Assembly (NCBI RefSeq): GCF_005484985.1
Contig: NZ_CP027942.1
Location: forward strand, 1,426,001 to 1,490,000
From: Agrococcus sp. SGAir0287
GTDB lineage: Bacteria > Actinomycetota > Actinomycetes > Actinomycetales > Microbacteriaceae
Direction: 5' to 3'
Length of the DNA stretch: 64,000 bases
Below are positions 15,106 through 22,900 of the stretch, piece after piece; position 1 is the stretch's first letter, and every line of letters starts with the position of its first letter. The translations under genes were made by a program, and so were the position numbers. The notes beneath the pieces were generated by a model. That model was not told where the DNA came from. It was given only the letters and a program-made list of their open reading frames with translations, and ran no database searches.

Positions 15106-15996
15106 GTGCCGGTGGTCATCGCGAATCCGATCGCACGCGCGTCGATGCGCGGCGTGCGGGCGCTCGAGGCCCACGGCGCGCGCGACGTGCGATGGACGGG
15201 CGAGCGTCGCGCCACCGAGCACGCGCAGGATGCGCTCGCCGAGGGTGCGGACGCCGTCGTCGTCGTCGGCGGCGACGGCACGATCCGCGACGTCGCCGAC
15301 GTGCTGGCCGGCACGAGCGTGCCCATGGGCGTCGTGCCAGCCGGCACCGCCAACCTCTTCGCCCGCAACCTCGACCTGCCGCTGCGCTCCGCGGACGCCG
15401 CGGCCCGCATCGCCCTCGGGCTCGACGCCGCAGCGCTGCCGACCGATCTCGGCCGCGTCGTCCTGCACGCCGAGGGACGCGACGCGGCCGCCCACGCGTT
15501 CCTCGTGGTCGTCGGCATCGGCCACGACGCGACCGCGGTCGAGGCGGCGTCGCTCGCCCGCAAGCGACGGCTGGGATGGGGTGCGTACGTGCTCTCGGGC
15601 GTGCGCCGCTTCGCCGCTCCCCTGCACGCCGTGCGTGCGCGGCTCGACGACGAGCCGCCGATGCGGACGCAGGCGTGGACGGTGCTCGTGCACAACACCG
15701 CCCGCATCACGCTCGGGCTGCGCGTCGTGCCGGGCACGCGACCCGACGACGGCCTGCTGCACCTCGCCGCGGTGTCGCCGCGGCGCATCCTGCACTGGGG
15801 GCGCATCGCCGCGTCCGGCATGGGGCTCGCGCGCGCCGAGGGCGTCCTGTCGCATCGCACGGGGCATCGCGTGCGGCTGGAGGCCGACCGCATCCCCGTG
15901 CAGGTCGACGGCGACGCGCTCGGGCGCATCGTGGCGCTCGAGGCATGGATCGATCCCGGCGCGCTGCTCGTGCGCCGACCAGGAGGAGAGCGATGA
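15106..15996 (+). CDS. Diacylglycerol/lipid kinase family protein
   Basis: A 296-aa DAGK-catalytic-domain protein. The start VPVVIANPIAR and the ATP-binding signature VVVVGGDGTIRDVAD (around 50-64), GVVPAGTANLFARNL (around 76-90) and VQVDGDALG near the C-terminus follow the DgkB/YegS pattern. It phosphorylates diacylglycerol or another lipid using ATP, at the membrane surface. It overlaps the App1-type phosphatase by ATGA, so an enzyme making phosphatidate is coupled to one probably removing its phosphate. GTG start supported by the -10 hexamer. Confidence 0.88.
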   Translation: MPVVIANPIARASMRGVRALEAHGARDVRWTGERRATEHAQDALAEGADAVVVVGGDGTIRDVADVLAGTSVPMGVVPAGTANLFARNLDLPLRSADAAARIALGLDAAALPTDLGRVVLHAEGRDAAAHAFLVVVGIGHDATAVEAASLARKRRLGWGAYVLSGVRRFAAPLHAVRARLDDEPPMRTQAWTVLVHNTARITLGLRVVPGTRPDDGLLHLAAVSPRRILHWGRIAASGMGLARAEGVLSHRTGHRVRLEADRIPVQVDGDALGRIVALEAWIDPGALLVRRPGGER

Positions 15997-17093
15997 CCGA
16001 CCCCCGCACGCGCATCCTGCACACGCTGGCGACGAGCGGCGACCTCGACGCCGTCCTGTCGGGGTTCGACCTCGAGCGGCTGCTGCGAGCGTTCGACGGA
16101 CCGTTCGCTCGCGACCGGAGGGCCGAGCTCGCCGCGCTGCTGTGCCTCGACCGCGCGCACGACCTCTCGCCGAGGGTGCTCGCCGAGGTCGTGCACGCGC
16201 TGCGCTCCGTGCGCAATCGCGCGACGTTCTCCGGCGCGATCCGCGGCGTCTTCGACGGGCTGACGGGCGAGGACTTCCGCGACTTCAAGTACCTGCTCAA
16301 CGCCACGGGCGACCGGCACGACCTCGAGCACCTCGTCTTCGAGCGCCTCACGCACATCGACCGCCACCACGTGCTGCGCCGCATCCGCGAGGAGGCCGCG
16401 GCCCGCTCCCACCACGAGCTGCGCATCCTCAGCGACATCGACGACACGGTGAAGTCGATGCTGCACGACCGTCGCTTCGCGCGGGGCCGCGTGTACCCGG
16501 GCGTCGTGCAGTTCCTGCGCGAGCTCGACGACGGCGCGGCGGCGGAGCCCGGCCGACCCGGCGACCTCACGTTCGTCACCGCGCGGCCGGAGGGCCCACG
16601 AGGCCTCATCGAGCAGTACACGCGCGATGCGCTCGCGCCGCTCGGGCTGCCGCCGCACACGGTGCTCGGCGGCGCGTTCCTGAACATCGCGACGAAGGCG
16701 TCGATCGCCGCCCGCAAGCTGCAGAACTTCGAGCACGAGCGCATGCTCTTCCCCGAGTGCCGCTACGTCTTCGTCGGCGACTCCGGCCAGGCCGACCCGC
16801 AGGTCGGCGCCGCGATGGTCGCGCGCGCCCCGGACTTCGTCGCGCGCGTGCTCATCCATGACGTGACGGGCGTGGACGCGCAGCGCCGCGCGCGGTGGGC
16901 GCGCCGCGGCGTCTCGACGTTCGAGACGTACTCGGGCGCCGCACGCATCGCGCACGGCCTCGGCCTCGTCTCCGAGGAGGGCGTCGCGCGCGTGCACGCG
17001 GCCGTGCTCGAGGGGCTCGACACGGATGCGGTCCGCCCCGGGCATCGCGACGCGCTCGTCGCGACCGCCGAGCGCGAGGTGCAGGCCGGCTAG
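15993..17093 (+). CDS. App1-family (DUF2183) phosphatidate phosphatase
   Basis: A 366-aa protein whose C-terminal two thirds is the DUF2183/App1 catalytic domain: ILSDIDDTVKSML (DxDxT nucleophile motif, around 146-158), FVTARPEGPRGLIEQY (motif II) and a lysine in NIATKASIAARKLQNF, then FVGDSGQADPQVGAAM, the HAD acidic motif. The N-terminal 110 residues are helical and unrecognised. Yeast App1 dephosphorylates phosphatidate. Coupled to the lipid kinase. Its stop overlaps that of the convergent Nudix gene in a CTAG. Confidence 0.85.
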   Translation: MTDPRTRILHTLATSGDLDAVLSGFDLERLLRAFDGPFARDRRAELAALLCLDRAHDLSPRVLAEVVHALRSVRNRATFSGAIRGVFDGLTGEDFRDFKYLLNATGDRHDLEHLVFERLTHIDRHHVLRRIREEAAARSHHELRILSDIDDTVKSMLHDRRFARGRVYPGVVQFLRELDDGAAAEPGRPGDLTFVTARPEGPRGLIEQYTRDALAPLGLPPHTVLGGAFLNIATKASIAARKLQNFEHERMLFPECRYVFVGDSGQADPQVGAAMVARAPDFVARVLIHDVTGVDAQRRARWARRGVSTFETYSGAARIAHGLGLVSEEGVARVHAAVLEGLDTDAVRPGHRDALVATAEREVQAG

Positions 17094-18127
17094 CGTCCCT
17101 CGGCGTCCGCGAGGTGGCGCGCCAGCCACGCGTGGCCCGCATCCATCGGCACGGCGGCGCCGGTCGCGGCGCGCGCGAGCAGCGCGTCGGCCGCGGCGCG
17201 CCCGTGCTCGACGAGCCACGACGGCCAGCCGTGGCTCACCGAGCGCGCGGCGAACTCGTCCTCGTCGTCGAGCCACGGGGCGAGGCCGCTCGCCGGCACG
17301 ACGAGGTCGAGGTCGAGGTCGACGTACTCGACGATCCACCCCTCCCCCGACGCGTCGCGGCGCACCGTCGGCGGCGTCGTCACGTCGACGTACGCGTCGA
17401 CGTCGGCGCCGTCCCACCAGCCCGGGAGCATCCACGATCCCTCGTCCCAGCCCACGGTCGTCGGCGGCACGAGCCGCACGAAGGCGTGGCCAGTCAGGTA
17501 CTCCTTGCGCCACCCCTTCTGCACCGTCGTACCGGCGTCGACGCCGATCCACAGGCCGTGCTCGTCGGTGCCGAGCACGCGCGCGTCGTAGCGCCAGTGG
17601 GGCTTGCCGTTCCACTTCGCGCCCTCGACGCGCACGGCGTCGCCCGGATGCGGCGCGCCGCCTGCGAGCCTGTCGAGCGCCGCGAGCACGTCCTCGGCGC
17701 TGAACTCCTCGCCGGAGGCGCGGATCTCGGCGGCGCTCCACCAGCGGTGCTCGAGGATGTCGTCCAGCTCGTCGGGCATCCGATGCTCGTCGCCCGGCGC
17801 GAAGCGCGTCGTGCGCCACAGGAACGTGACGGCGTCCGTCGCGGCGTACGGGTGGCCGTCGGGATGCGGCACGCGCGCATGGCCGATGGGACCGACGAGC
17901 TCGCTCGGCGCGACGCGGCGGCCGGTCTCCTCGAAGAGCTCGCGCACCGCCGCCTCGCGCTCGGTCTCGCCCGCCTCGATGCCGCCGCCGGGCGTGAGCC
18001 AGCGCGGCGGCGCGACGTCGCCGTCCCAGCGGGTGCGCAGCAGCAGTGCGGCTCCCGTCTCGTCGAGGCACAGGACGCGCGCCGTGCGGCGCACGCCCCG
18101 GGTCTCGTCGGCGCGCGGCTCAGGCAT
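17090..18127 (-). CDS. Nudix hydrolase fused to a DUF402 domain
   Basis: A 345-aa two-domain protein. The N-terminal Nudix domain (about 14-150) has the box GGGIEAGETEREAAVRELFE followed by ETG. The C-terminal half (about 165-330) reads EGAKWNGKPHWRYDARVLGT, TVQKGWRKEYLTGHAFV and VEYVDLDLDLVV, the DUF402 pattern of nucleoside di/triphosphate phosphohydrolases such as FomD. Two phosphate-hydrolysing folds in one chain suggest sequential or dual-substrate nucleotide clean-up, but this is inference. The start overlaps the end of the small anchored protein by 8 nt. Confidence 0.82.
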   Translation of the reverse strand: MPEPRADETRGVRRTARVLCLDETGAALLLRTRWDGDVAPPRWLTPGGGIEAGETEREAAVRELFEETGRRVAPSELVGPIGHARVPHPDGHPYAATDAVTFLWRTTRFAPGDEHRMPDELDDILEHRWWSAAEIRASGEEFSAEDVLAALDRLAGGAPHPGDAVRVEGAKWNGKPHWRYDARVLGTDEHGLWIGVDAGTTVQKGWRKEYLTGHAFVRLVPPTTVGWDEGSWMLPGWWDGADVDAYVDVTTPPTVRRDASGEGWIVEYVDLDLDLVVPASGLAPWLDDEDEFAARSVSHGWPSWLVEHGRAAADALLARAATGAAVPMDAGHAWLARHLADAEGR

Positions 18128-18329
18128 CCGCGGGGCCGTCGGACCCCGTGGAGGGCGCGTCGGCGCCGTCGGCGGTCGCTGCCTGCTCGGCGCGCGCGGC
18201 CTTGCGACGGCGCGACACGAGCAGCACGATGCCGCCGATCACCACGATGGCGACGGCGATGAGCGCGATCGCCCAGGAGGCGATCTCGGTGGCGGTCACG
18301 GGCAGTCGATCCACGGCGAGGGCGTCCAC
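18120..18329 (-). CDS. Mini-protein with LPxTG-like anchor (LPVTA), 69 aa
   Basis: The sequence starts VDALAVDRLPVTATEIAS, continues with one membrane helix (WAIALIAVAIVVIGGIVLLV) and ends in a basic cluster SRRRKAAR plus an Ala/Asp tail. This copies the order of a sortase sorting signal (motif, helix, positive charges) but with A in place of the cleavage-site G, a long acidic tail, and no extracellular domain. It may be a plain single-pass membrane protein. GTG 18329 is chosen because TAGGAT ends 7 nt upstream. Confidence 0.6.
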   Translation of the reverse strand: MDALAVDRLPVTATEIASWAIALIAVAIVVIGGIVLLVSRRRKAARAEQAATADGADAPSTGSDGPADA

Positions 18330-18336
18330 GATCACG

Positions 18337-18342
18337 ATCCTA
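18337..18342 (-). promoter_or_regulatory. -10 hexamer of the LPVTA mini-protein
   Basis: TAGGAT on the minus strand ends 7 nt before GTG 18329; it favours that start over the GTG at 18335. Confidence 0.45.
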
Positions 18343-18376
18343 GGACGATCGGCCGCCGCGACCGAGCGCGTCCGGC

Positions 18377-19318
18377 TCAGCCGTAGCGTTCGCGGTACCG
18401 ACGTCGGGCGGCGTCGTGCAGCGGGACGGGATCGGTGTCGATGAGGCTCGGGGCGGAGAGGTACTGGACCCCCACCGAGTCGTCCGGCACGAGCGCCTGC
18501 GCGTCCTCGACGAGGGCGTCGACGAGGCCCGCGGCCGTCGCGTCGGGGAGATCGGGACTCGCGAGCAGGAGGTTCGAGACGCCGATCGCCGGGACCGGTG
18601 CCGGCGCGTCGTAGACGCCGCTCGGCACCGACGTCGACGCGTAGACGCCCGGGTGCTCGGCGCTCAGGGTCGGCAGCGTCGGCGTGAGGTCGAGGAGCCG
18701 CACGGCGAGCGTCCCGCGACGGCGCTCGACCTCCGGGATCGGCACGCCCCCGGACCAGAAGAACGCATCGATCGTGCCGTCGGCGAGCGCCGCGATCGCG
18801 TCGGGCAGCAGCAGGGCGACGGATCCGACGGCGGCCGGGCCCGTGCGCAGCCCCGCCGCGTCGAGCACGCGGGAGGCCGTGAGCGCGGCACCCGATCCGG
18901 GCGCGCCGGCCGCGACGACGCGACCGGCGAGGTCCTCGAGCGCTCGGACGTCGCCGTCGGCGCGCACGACGCACTGGAGGTAGTTCTGGTAGATCCGGCC
19001 GATCGCGACGACCTCGCCCTCGTGCCCCGTCACGGCGTCCGCGAGGGCGATGGCGAGGTCGGCCTCGCGCGATCCCAGCATCGCGAGGTTGTCGATGCTG
19101 CCGCCGGACTCCAGCACCGCGAGCGATGCCGCGCCCCTGCGCGCGAGCACGGCACGCAGCAGGTCGCCGAACTGCACGTACGTGCCGCCGCGCTCGCCGC
19201 AGGCCATGGCGAGCCTCGGCGGCGACTGCCCGAGCGTGCATCCGGCGAGCGTCGAGACGGCTGCTCCGACGGCCGCTGCGAGCACGGCGCGTCGCGTGAG
19301 GGGTGCGCCGGGGGTCAC
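18377..19318 (-). CDS. TAXI-family solute-binding lipoprotein
   Basis: A 313-aa protein with a signal peptide and lipobox STLAGC (around 22-27). The body follows the TAXI pattern: CGERGGTYVQFGDLLRAVL, LESGGSIDNLAMLGSREADL, GRIYQNYLQCVVRADGDV and DAFFWSGGVPIPEV. TAXI proteins normally feed TRAP transporters, but no DctQ/DctM permease is encoded here. It overlaps the sensor kinase (GTGA), like the binding-protein/two-component arrangement in which the lipoprotein reports substrate to the kinase. Confidence 0.85.
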   Translation of the reverse strand: MTPGAPLTRRAVLAAAVGAAVSTLAGCTLGQSPPRLAMACGERGGTYVQFGDLLRAVLARRGAASLAVLESGGSIDNLAMLGSREADLAIALADAVTGHEGEVVAIGRIYQNYLQCVVRADGDVRALEDLAGRVVAAGAPGSGAALTASRVLDAAGLRTGPAAVGSVALLLPDAIAALADGTIDAFFWSGGVPIPEVERRRGTLAVRLLDLTPTLPTLSAEHPGVYASTSVPSGVYDAPAPVPAIGVSNLLLASPDLPDATAAGLVDALVEDAQALVPDDSVGVQYLSAPSLIDTDPVPLHDAARRRYRERYG

Positions 19319-20706
19319 GGTGCCGTGCCCATGGTCAGCGCGACGCGCAGGCCGCCCTCGGTGGCGCGATCGACGGCGACGGCGACGTCGTTCGCGCGAG
19401 CGAGCTCACGGAGGATGGCGAGGCCGAGACCGGTGCCCGACACGCCGCCGTGCGCCGATGCGCGCCAGAACCTCGTCCCTGCGAGCGCGCGCTCCTCGGG
19501 AGCGAGCCCCGGCCCGTCGTCGGCGATCGACACCACGACGCGATCGTCGACGCGCGCGAGCGCGAGGCGGACGGTGGCGCCGGCACCTGCGTACTTGCGC
19601 GCGTTGTCGAGCGCGATCTCGACCATCTCCTCGAGGTCGCTGCGACGACAGGCGACCTCGACGCTCGCGTCGCCCTCGACGACGAGATGCTGGCCCGCGT
19701 CGGCGAGCCTGCCGATCCACGGCTCGGCGAGGGCGGCCGCCGAGGTGACGTTGGTGCGCGGCGACGCCTCCGCGAAGCCCGAGCGCCGCCCGCTCGCCTC
19801 CGCCGTGGCGCGATGCTCGGCATCGGCGAGCTCGAGCATGCGGTCGACCGTGCGCTCGAGACGATCGAGGTCGTGGTCGAGGGCCGCGAGCGTCTCCGGC
19901 TCGAGCGCGCCGCTCGGCGACGCGTCGAGCCGGAGCCGCACGGCGGCAAGAGGATTGCGGAGCTGATGCGACGCGTCGGCGACGAAGCCCCGCTGCTGCT
20001 CGAGCGCGTCCTCGACGCTCGTGGCCATGCGTCGGAAGGAGTCGGTGAGGTGGCGGAGCTCCGGCGGGCCGGACGCCGCGCGCAGGTCGGGATCGCGGTG
20101 CTCGGCGAGCGCCGTGGCTGCGGCGTCGAGCGCGCGGACCGGCCGCAGCACCCATCGCGTCCACTGCAGCGACGCGACGAGCAGCGTCGCGAGCAGCAGC
20201 ATCCCGGCGAGGCCGACGAGCGTCCAGGCGCCCGCGACGTCGGAGCGCGCGGCGGAGAGGTCGACGGCGAGCACGACGGCGGCCACCGGCACGTCGCCGT
20301 CGGCGAGCACGGGCTCCGCGACGAGCGCGACGTCCCGGCTCCACGGCACGACGGTCGGCAGCGACCACTGCGGGACGGCGCGGGACGCCGTGAGCAGGAG
20401 CCGATCGAGCTCGCCGCCCCGCTCGATCACGCCCGTCGACGCCAGCACGTCGCCACCGGCGTCGACGACCAGCACGGCCTCGCCGTACGTGGCGTGCATG
20501 CGATCGACGTAGCGCGCGAGGCCGTCGACGTCGTCGCTCCGCACGGCGGTCGCGGCACGCTGCACGATCTGATCCATCGCGCTCGCGCGCTGGAGCACGA
20601 GCTGCTGGGTGCGAGACACGGCGATGCCTTCGGCGACCGGCACGACGACGGCGCACACGGCGAGCAGCCCGAGCACGAGCAGCGGCAGCAGCACCCGCAG
20701 CCTCAT
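19315..20706 (-). CDS. Two-component sensor histidine kinase
   Basis: A 463-aa HisKA kinase. Helix 1 (about 5-27) and helix 2 (about 165-190) frame an extracytoplasmic sensor of about 135 residues; a HAMP-like linker follows, then the H-box DASHQLRNPLAAVRLRLD and the ATP-binding boxes DNARKYAG (N), SIADDGPGL (G1) and GTGLGLAIL (G2). It resembles TctE-type kinases that sense carboxylates. ATG overlaps the response regulator stop (ATGA), and its own stop overlaps the TAXI gene, making a three-gene operon. Confidence 0.9.
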   Translation of the reverse strand: MRLRVLLPLLVLGLLAVCAVVVPVAEGIAVSRTQQLVLQRASAMDQIVQRAATAVRSDDVDGLARYVDRMHATYGEAVLVVDAGGDVLASTGVIERGGELDRLLLTASRAVPQWSLPTVVPWSRDVALVAEPVLADGDVPVAAVVLAVDLSAARSDVAGAWTLVGLAGMLLLATLLVASLQWTRWVLRPVRALDAAATALAEHRDPDLRAASGPPELRHLTDSFRRMATSVEDALEQQRGFVADASHQLRNPLAAVRLRLDASPSGALEPETLAALDHDLDRLERTVDRMLELADAEHRATAEASGRRSGFAEASPRTNVTSAAALAEPWIGRLADAGQHLVVEGDASVEVACRRSDLEEMVEIALDNARKYAGAGATVRLALARVDDRVVVSIADDGPGLAPEERALAGTRFWRASAHGGVSGTGLGLAILRELARANDVAVAVDRATEGGLRVALTMGTAP

Positions 20707-21371
20707 CCACCGCTCCCGTCCTCGAGTCGGCAGCCGAAGCCTCGGATCGTCGTGATCGTGAGCCCGGGCAGCTTCTGGCGCACCTGCGCCAGGTGCACGT
20801 CGTACGAGCGCGACCGCGCCGCGTACGCGTCGCCCCACACCTCGTCGAGGATCTGCTGCCTGCTCACCGCGACGCCCACGCGGCGCGCGAGGACCGCGAC
20901 GAGCGCATGCTCCGTCGGCGTCAGCGCGACCTCGCCCGACGGCGTCGTCACCCGATGTGCGGCGAGGTCGATCCGCACGTCGCCGACGGTCACGACGTCG
21001 GCGGGCTCCGCGTCCGGGCCGCGACGCCTGCGTGCGACGGCCTCGATGCGCGCGAGCAGCTCGTGCATCCGCACGGGCTTCACGAGGTAGTCGTCGGCGC
21101 CGAGCCGCAGCGCCCGCACCGTCGAGCGCTCGTCGCCGCGAGCGGTGACGACGATCGCGGGCAGGTCGCTCACGGCGCGCAGGCGGCGCAGCGCCTCGAG
21201 CCCGTCCATGTCCTCGAGGCCCAGGTCGAGCAGCACGAGGTCGGCGTCGCGGTGCCGCAGCAGCACGTCGCCCCCGCGTGCGACGCCGACGGTCTCGTGG
21301 CCTGCGCGTGCGAGCACGGCGGCGAGCGCCCCGGCGACCGAGGCGTCGTCCTCCGCGATGAGCACACGCAC
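20703..21371 (-). CDS. OmpR/PhoB-family response regulator
   Basis: A 222-aa regulator. The receiver domain begins VRVLIAEDDASVAGAL with the acidic pair and has the phosphorylation site in LVLLDLGLEDMDGL, T in VVTARGD and K in DDYLVKPV. The winged-helix output domain covers about 125-220 (LTPTEHALVAVLARR, SRSYDVHLAQVRQKL, TTIRGFGCRL). The GTG start follows TACCAT by 5 nt. Probable targets are its own operon and the divergent permease, where an 11-bp-spaced direct repeat lies. Confidence 0.9.
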   Translation of the reverse strand: MRVLIAEDDASVAGALAAVLARAGHETVGVARGGDVLLRHRDADLVLLDLGLEDMDGLEALRRLRAVSDLPAIVVTARGDERSTVRALRLGADDYLVKPVRMHELLARIEAVARRRRGPDAEPADVVTVGDVRIDLAAHRVTTPSGEVALTPTEHALVAVLARRVGVAVSRQQILDEVWGDAYAARSRSYDVHLAQVRQKLPGLTITTIRGFGCRLEDGSGG

Positions 21372-21416
21372 CCTGCATGGTAGGCACGTCGCTCGCCGGC
21401 GCCCGTGCAGGCGGAA

Positions 21417-21435
21417 CGTAAAGGTCGCGTAAGGA
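21417..21435. promoter_or_regulatory. Direct repeat with 11-bp spacing, candidate response-regulator site
   Basis: CGTAAAGG (21417-21424) and CGTAAGGA (21428-21435) repeat exactly 11 bp apart, one helical turn, the usual form of OmpR-family binding sites. It lies between the divergent regulator and permease genes. Confidence 0.5.
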
Positions 21436-21485
21436 TCCGCGCCAGGGTGGCGACGGATGCGCGCCGCACCCCCAGGATGGGGCGC

Positions 21486-22841
21486 ATGTCGACGACGACC
21501 CACGCTCCCGTGAGCCTCCGCAGATCCGTCTCCAACACGTTGAAGGGCTCGGCGGGCAACCTCGTCGAGTGGTACGACGTCTACGTCTACTCCGTGTTCG
21601 CCTCGTACTTCGAGTCGCAGTTCTTCGCGGACGACGATCAGAACTCGACGCTGTACGTGTGGGCGATCTTCGCGGTCACGTTCCTCATGCGGCCCATCGG
21701 CTCCTGGTTCTTCGGTCGCTTCGCCGACCGGCACGGCAGGCGCCTCGCCCTCACGGTCTCCGTCTCCGTCATGGCGGCGTGCTCGTTCGTCATCGCCATC
21801 ACGCCCACCGCCGCGACGATCGGCGTCGGCGCCGCCGTCATCCTCGTCCTCTGCCGCCTCGCGCAGGGCTTCGCGACGGGCGGCGAGTACGGCACGTCGG
21901 CGACCTACATGTCGGAGGCCGCGATCCCCGGTCGGCGCGGCTTCCTCTCGTCGTTCCACTACGTGACGCTCGTCGGCGGCCACGTGCTCGCGCAGGCCAC
22001 GCTGCTCGTCATGGTGCTGACGCTCGACGCGTCGGCGATCTCCGAGTGGGGCTGGCGCGTCGCGTTCGGCATCGGCGGCGTCGCGGCGATCGTCGTGTTC
22101 TGGCTGCGCCGCACGATGGACGAGTCGCTCACGACCGAGACCATCGAGGCCGCGCGCAGCGGCGAGTCGCGCGAATCGGGCTCGATGCGCGAGCTGCTCA
22201 CGCACCAGTGGCGCCCGCTGCTGCTGTGCTTCCTCGTCACGATGGGCGGCACGGTCGCGTTCTACACGTACTCCGTCAACGGTCCGAGCATCGTCAAGGG
22301 CGCCTTCGCAGGAGACGACGTCGTGACCGGCACCGTCATCAACCTCGTCGCCCTCACGATCCTCATGCTGCTGCAGCCGCTGGGCGGCTGGCTCTCCGAC
22401 ATCGTCGGCCGCAAGACGCTGCTCGTCTTCTTCGGCATCGGCGGCGTCCTCTACACGTGGTTCCTCATCACGTGGCTGCCGCAGCAGACGAGCGCCGTCG
22501 CGGCGTTCGCGATCCTCGTCGGCGGCTTCGTCATCCTCACCGGCTACACGTCGATCAACGCGGTGGTGAAGGCGGAGCTCTTCCCGACGCACATCCGCGC
22601 GCTCGGCGTCGGCTTCGGCTACGCGCTGGCGAACTCGATGTTCGGTGGCACCGCGCCGCTGCTCTTCCAGGCGGCGAACGGCGCCGACCAGGTGCCGCTG
22701 TTCATCGGCTACGTCACGGTCGTGATCGCCGCGTCCCTCGTCGTCTACGTCGTCTTCCTCCGCAACAAGGGGCAGAACTGGCTCGACGACGAGCACGGCA
22801 TGCGCGAGCGCATCGCCGAGCGCGTCGGCGTCGAGCGCTGA
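21486..22841 (+). CDS. MFS permease of the metabolite:H+ symporter (MHS) family
   Basis: A 451-aa twelve-helix permease. MHS hallmarks are SNTLKGSAGNLVEWYDVYVY at the start, RPIGSWFFGRFADRHGRR in loop 2-3, and a middle loop before helix 7. Relatives (KgtP, ShiA, ProP) import organic acids, shikimate or compatible solutes. The ATG at 21486 has AGGA 8 nt upstream; an ATG at 21477 is possible. It is divergent from the response regulator of a carboxylate-type sensing operon, suggesting an organic acid substrate. Confidence 0.88.
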   Translation: MSTTTHAPVSLRRSVSNTLKGSAGNLVEWYDVYVYSVFASYFESQFFADDDQNSTLYVWAIFAVTFLMRPIGSWFFGRFADRHGRRLALTVSVSVMAACSFVIAITPTAATIGVGAAVILVLCRLAQGFATGGEYGTSATYMSEAAIPGRRGFLSSFHYVTLVGGHVLAQATLLVMVLTLDASAISEWGWRVAFGIGGVAAIVVFWLRRTMDESLTTETIEAARSGESRESGSMRELLTHQWRPLLLCFLVTMGGTVAFYTYSVNGPSIVKGAFAGDDVVTGTVINLVALTILMLLQPLGGWLSDIVGRKTLLVFFGIGGVLYTWFLITWLPQQTSAVAAFAILVGGFVILTGYTSINAVVKAELFPTHIRALGVGFGYALANSMFGGTAPLLFQAANGADQVPLFIGYVTVVIAASLVVYVVFLRNKGQNWLDDEHGMRERIAERVGVER

Positions 22842-22848
22842 CCCGACG

Positions 22849-22889
22849 CGACGAGGCCCCGCACGCGATGCGCGTGCGGGGCCTCGTCG
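22849..22889. terminator. Strong bidirectional terminator
   Basis: A perfect 19-bp stem, CGACGAGGCCCCGCACGCG pairing with CGCGTGCGGGGCCTCGTCG over a 3-nt loop. It separates the convergent permease and S9 peptidase genes. Confidence 0.85.
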
Positions 22890-22900
22890 TGCGGACTGCG

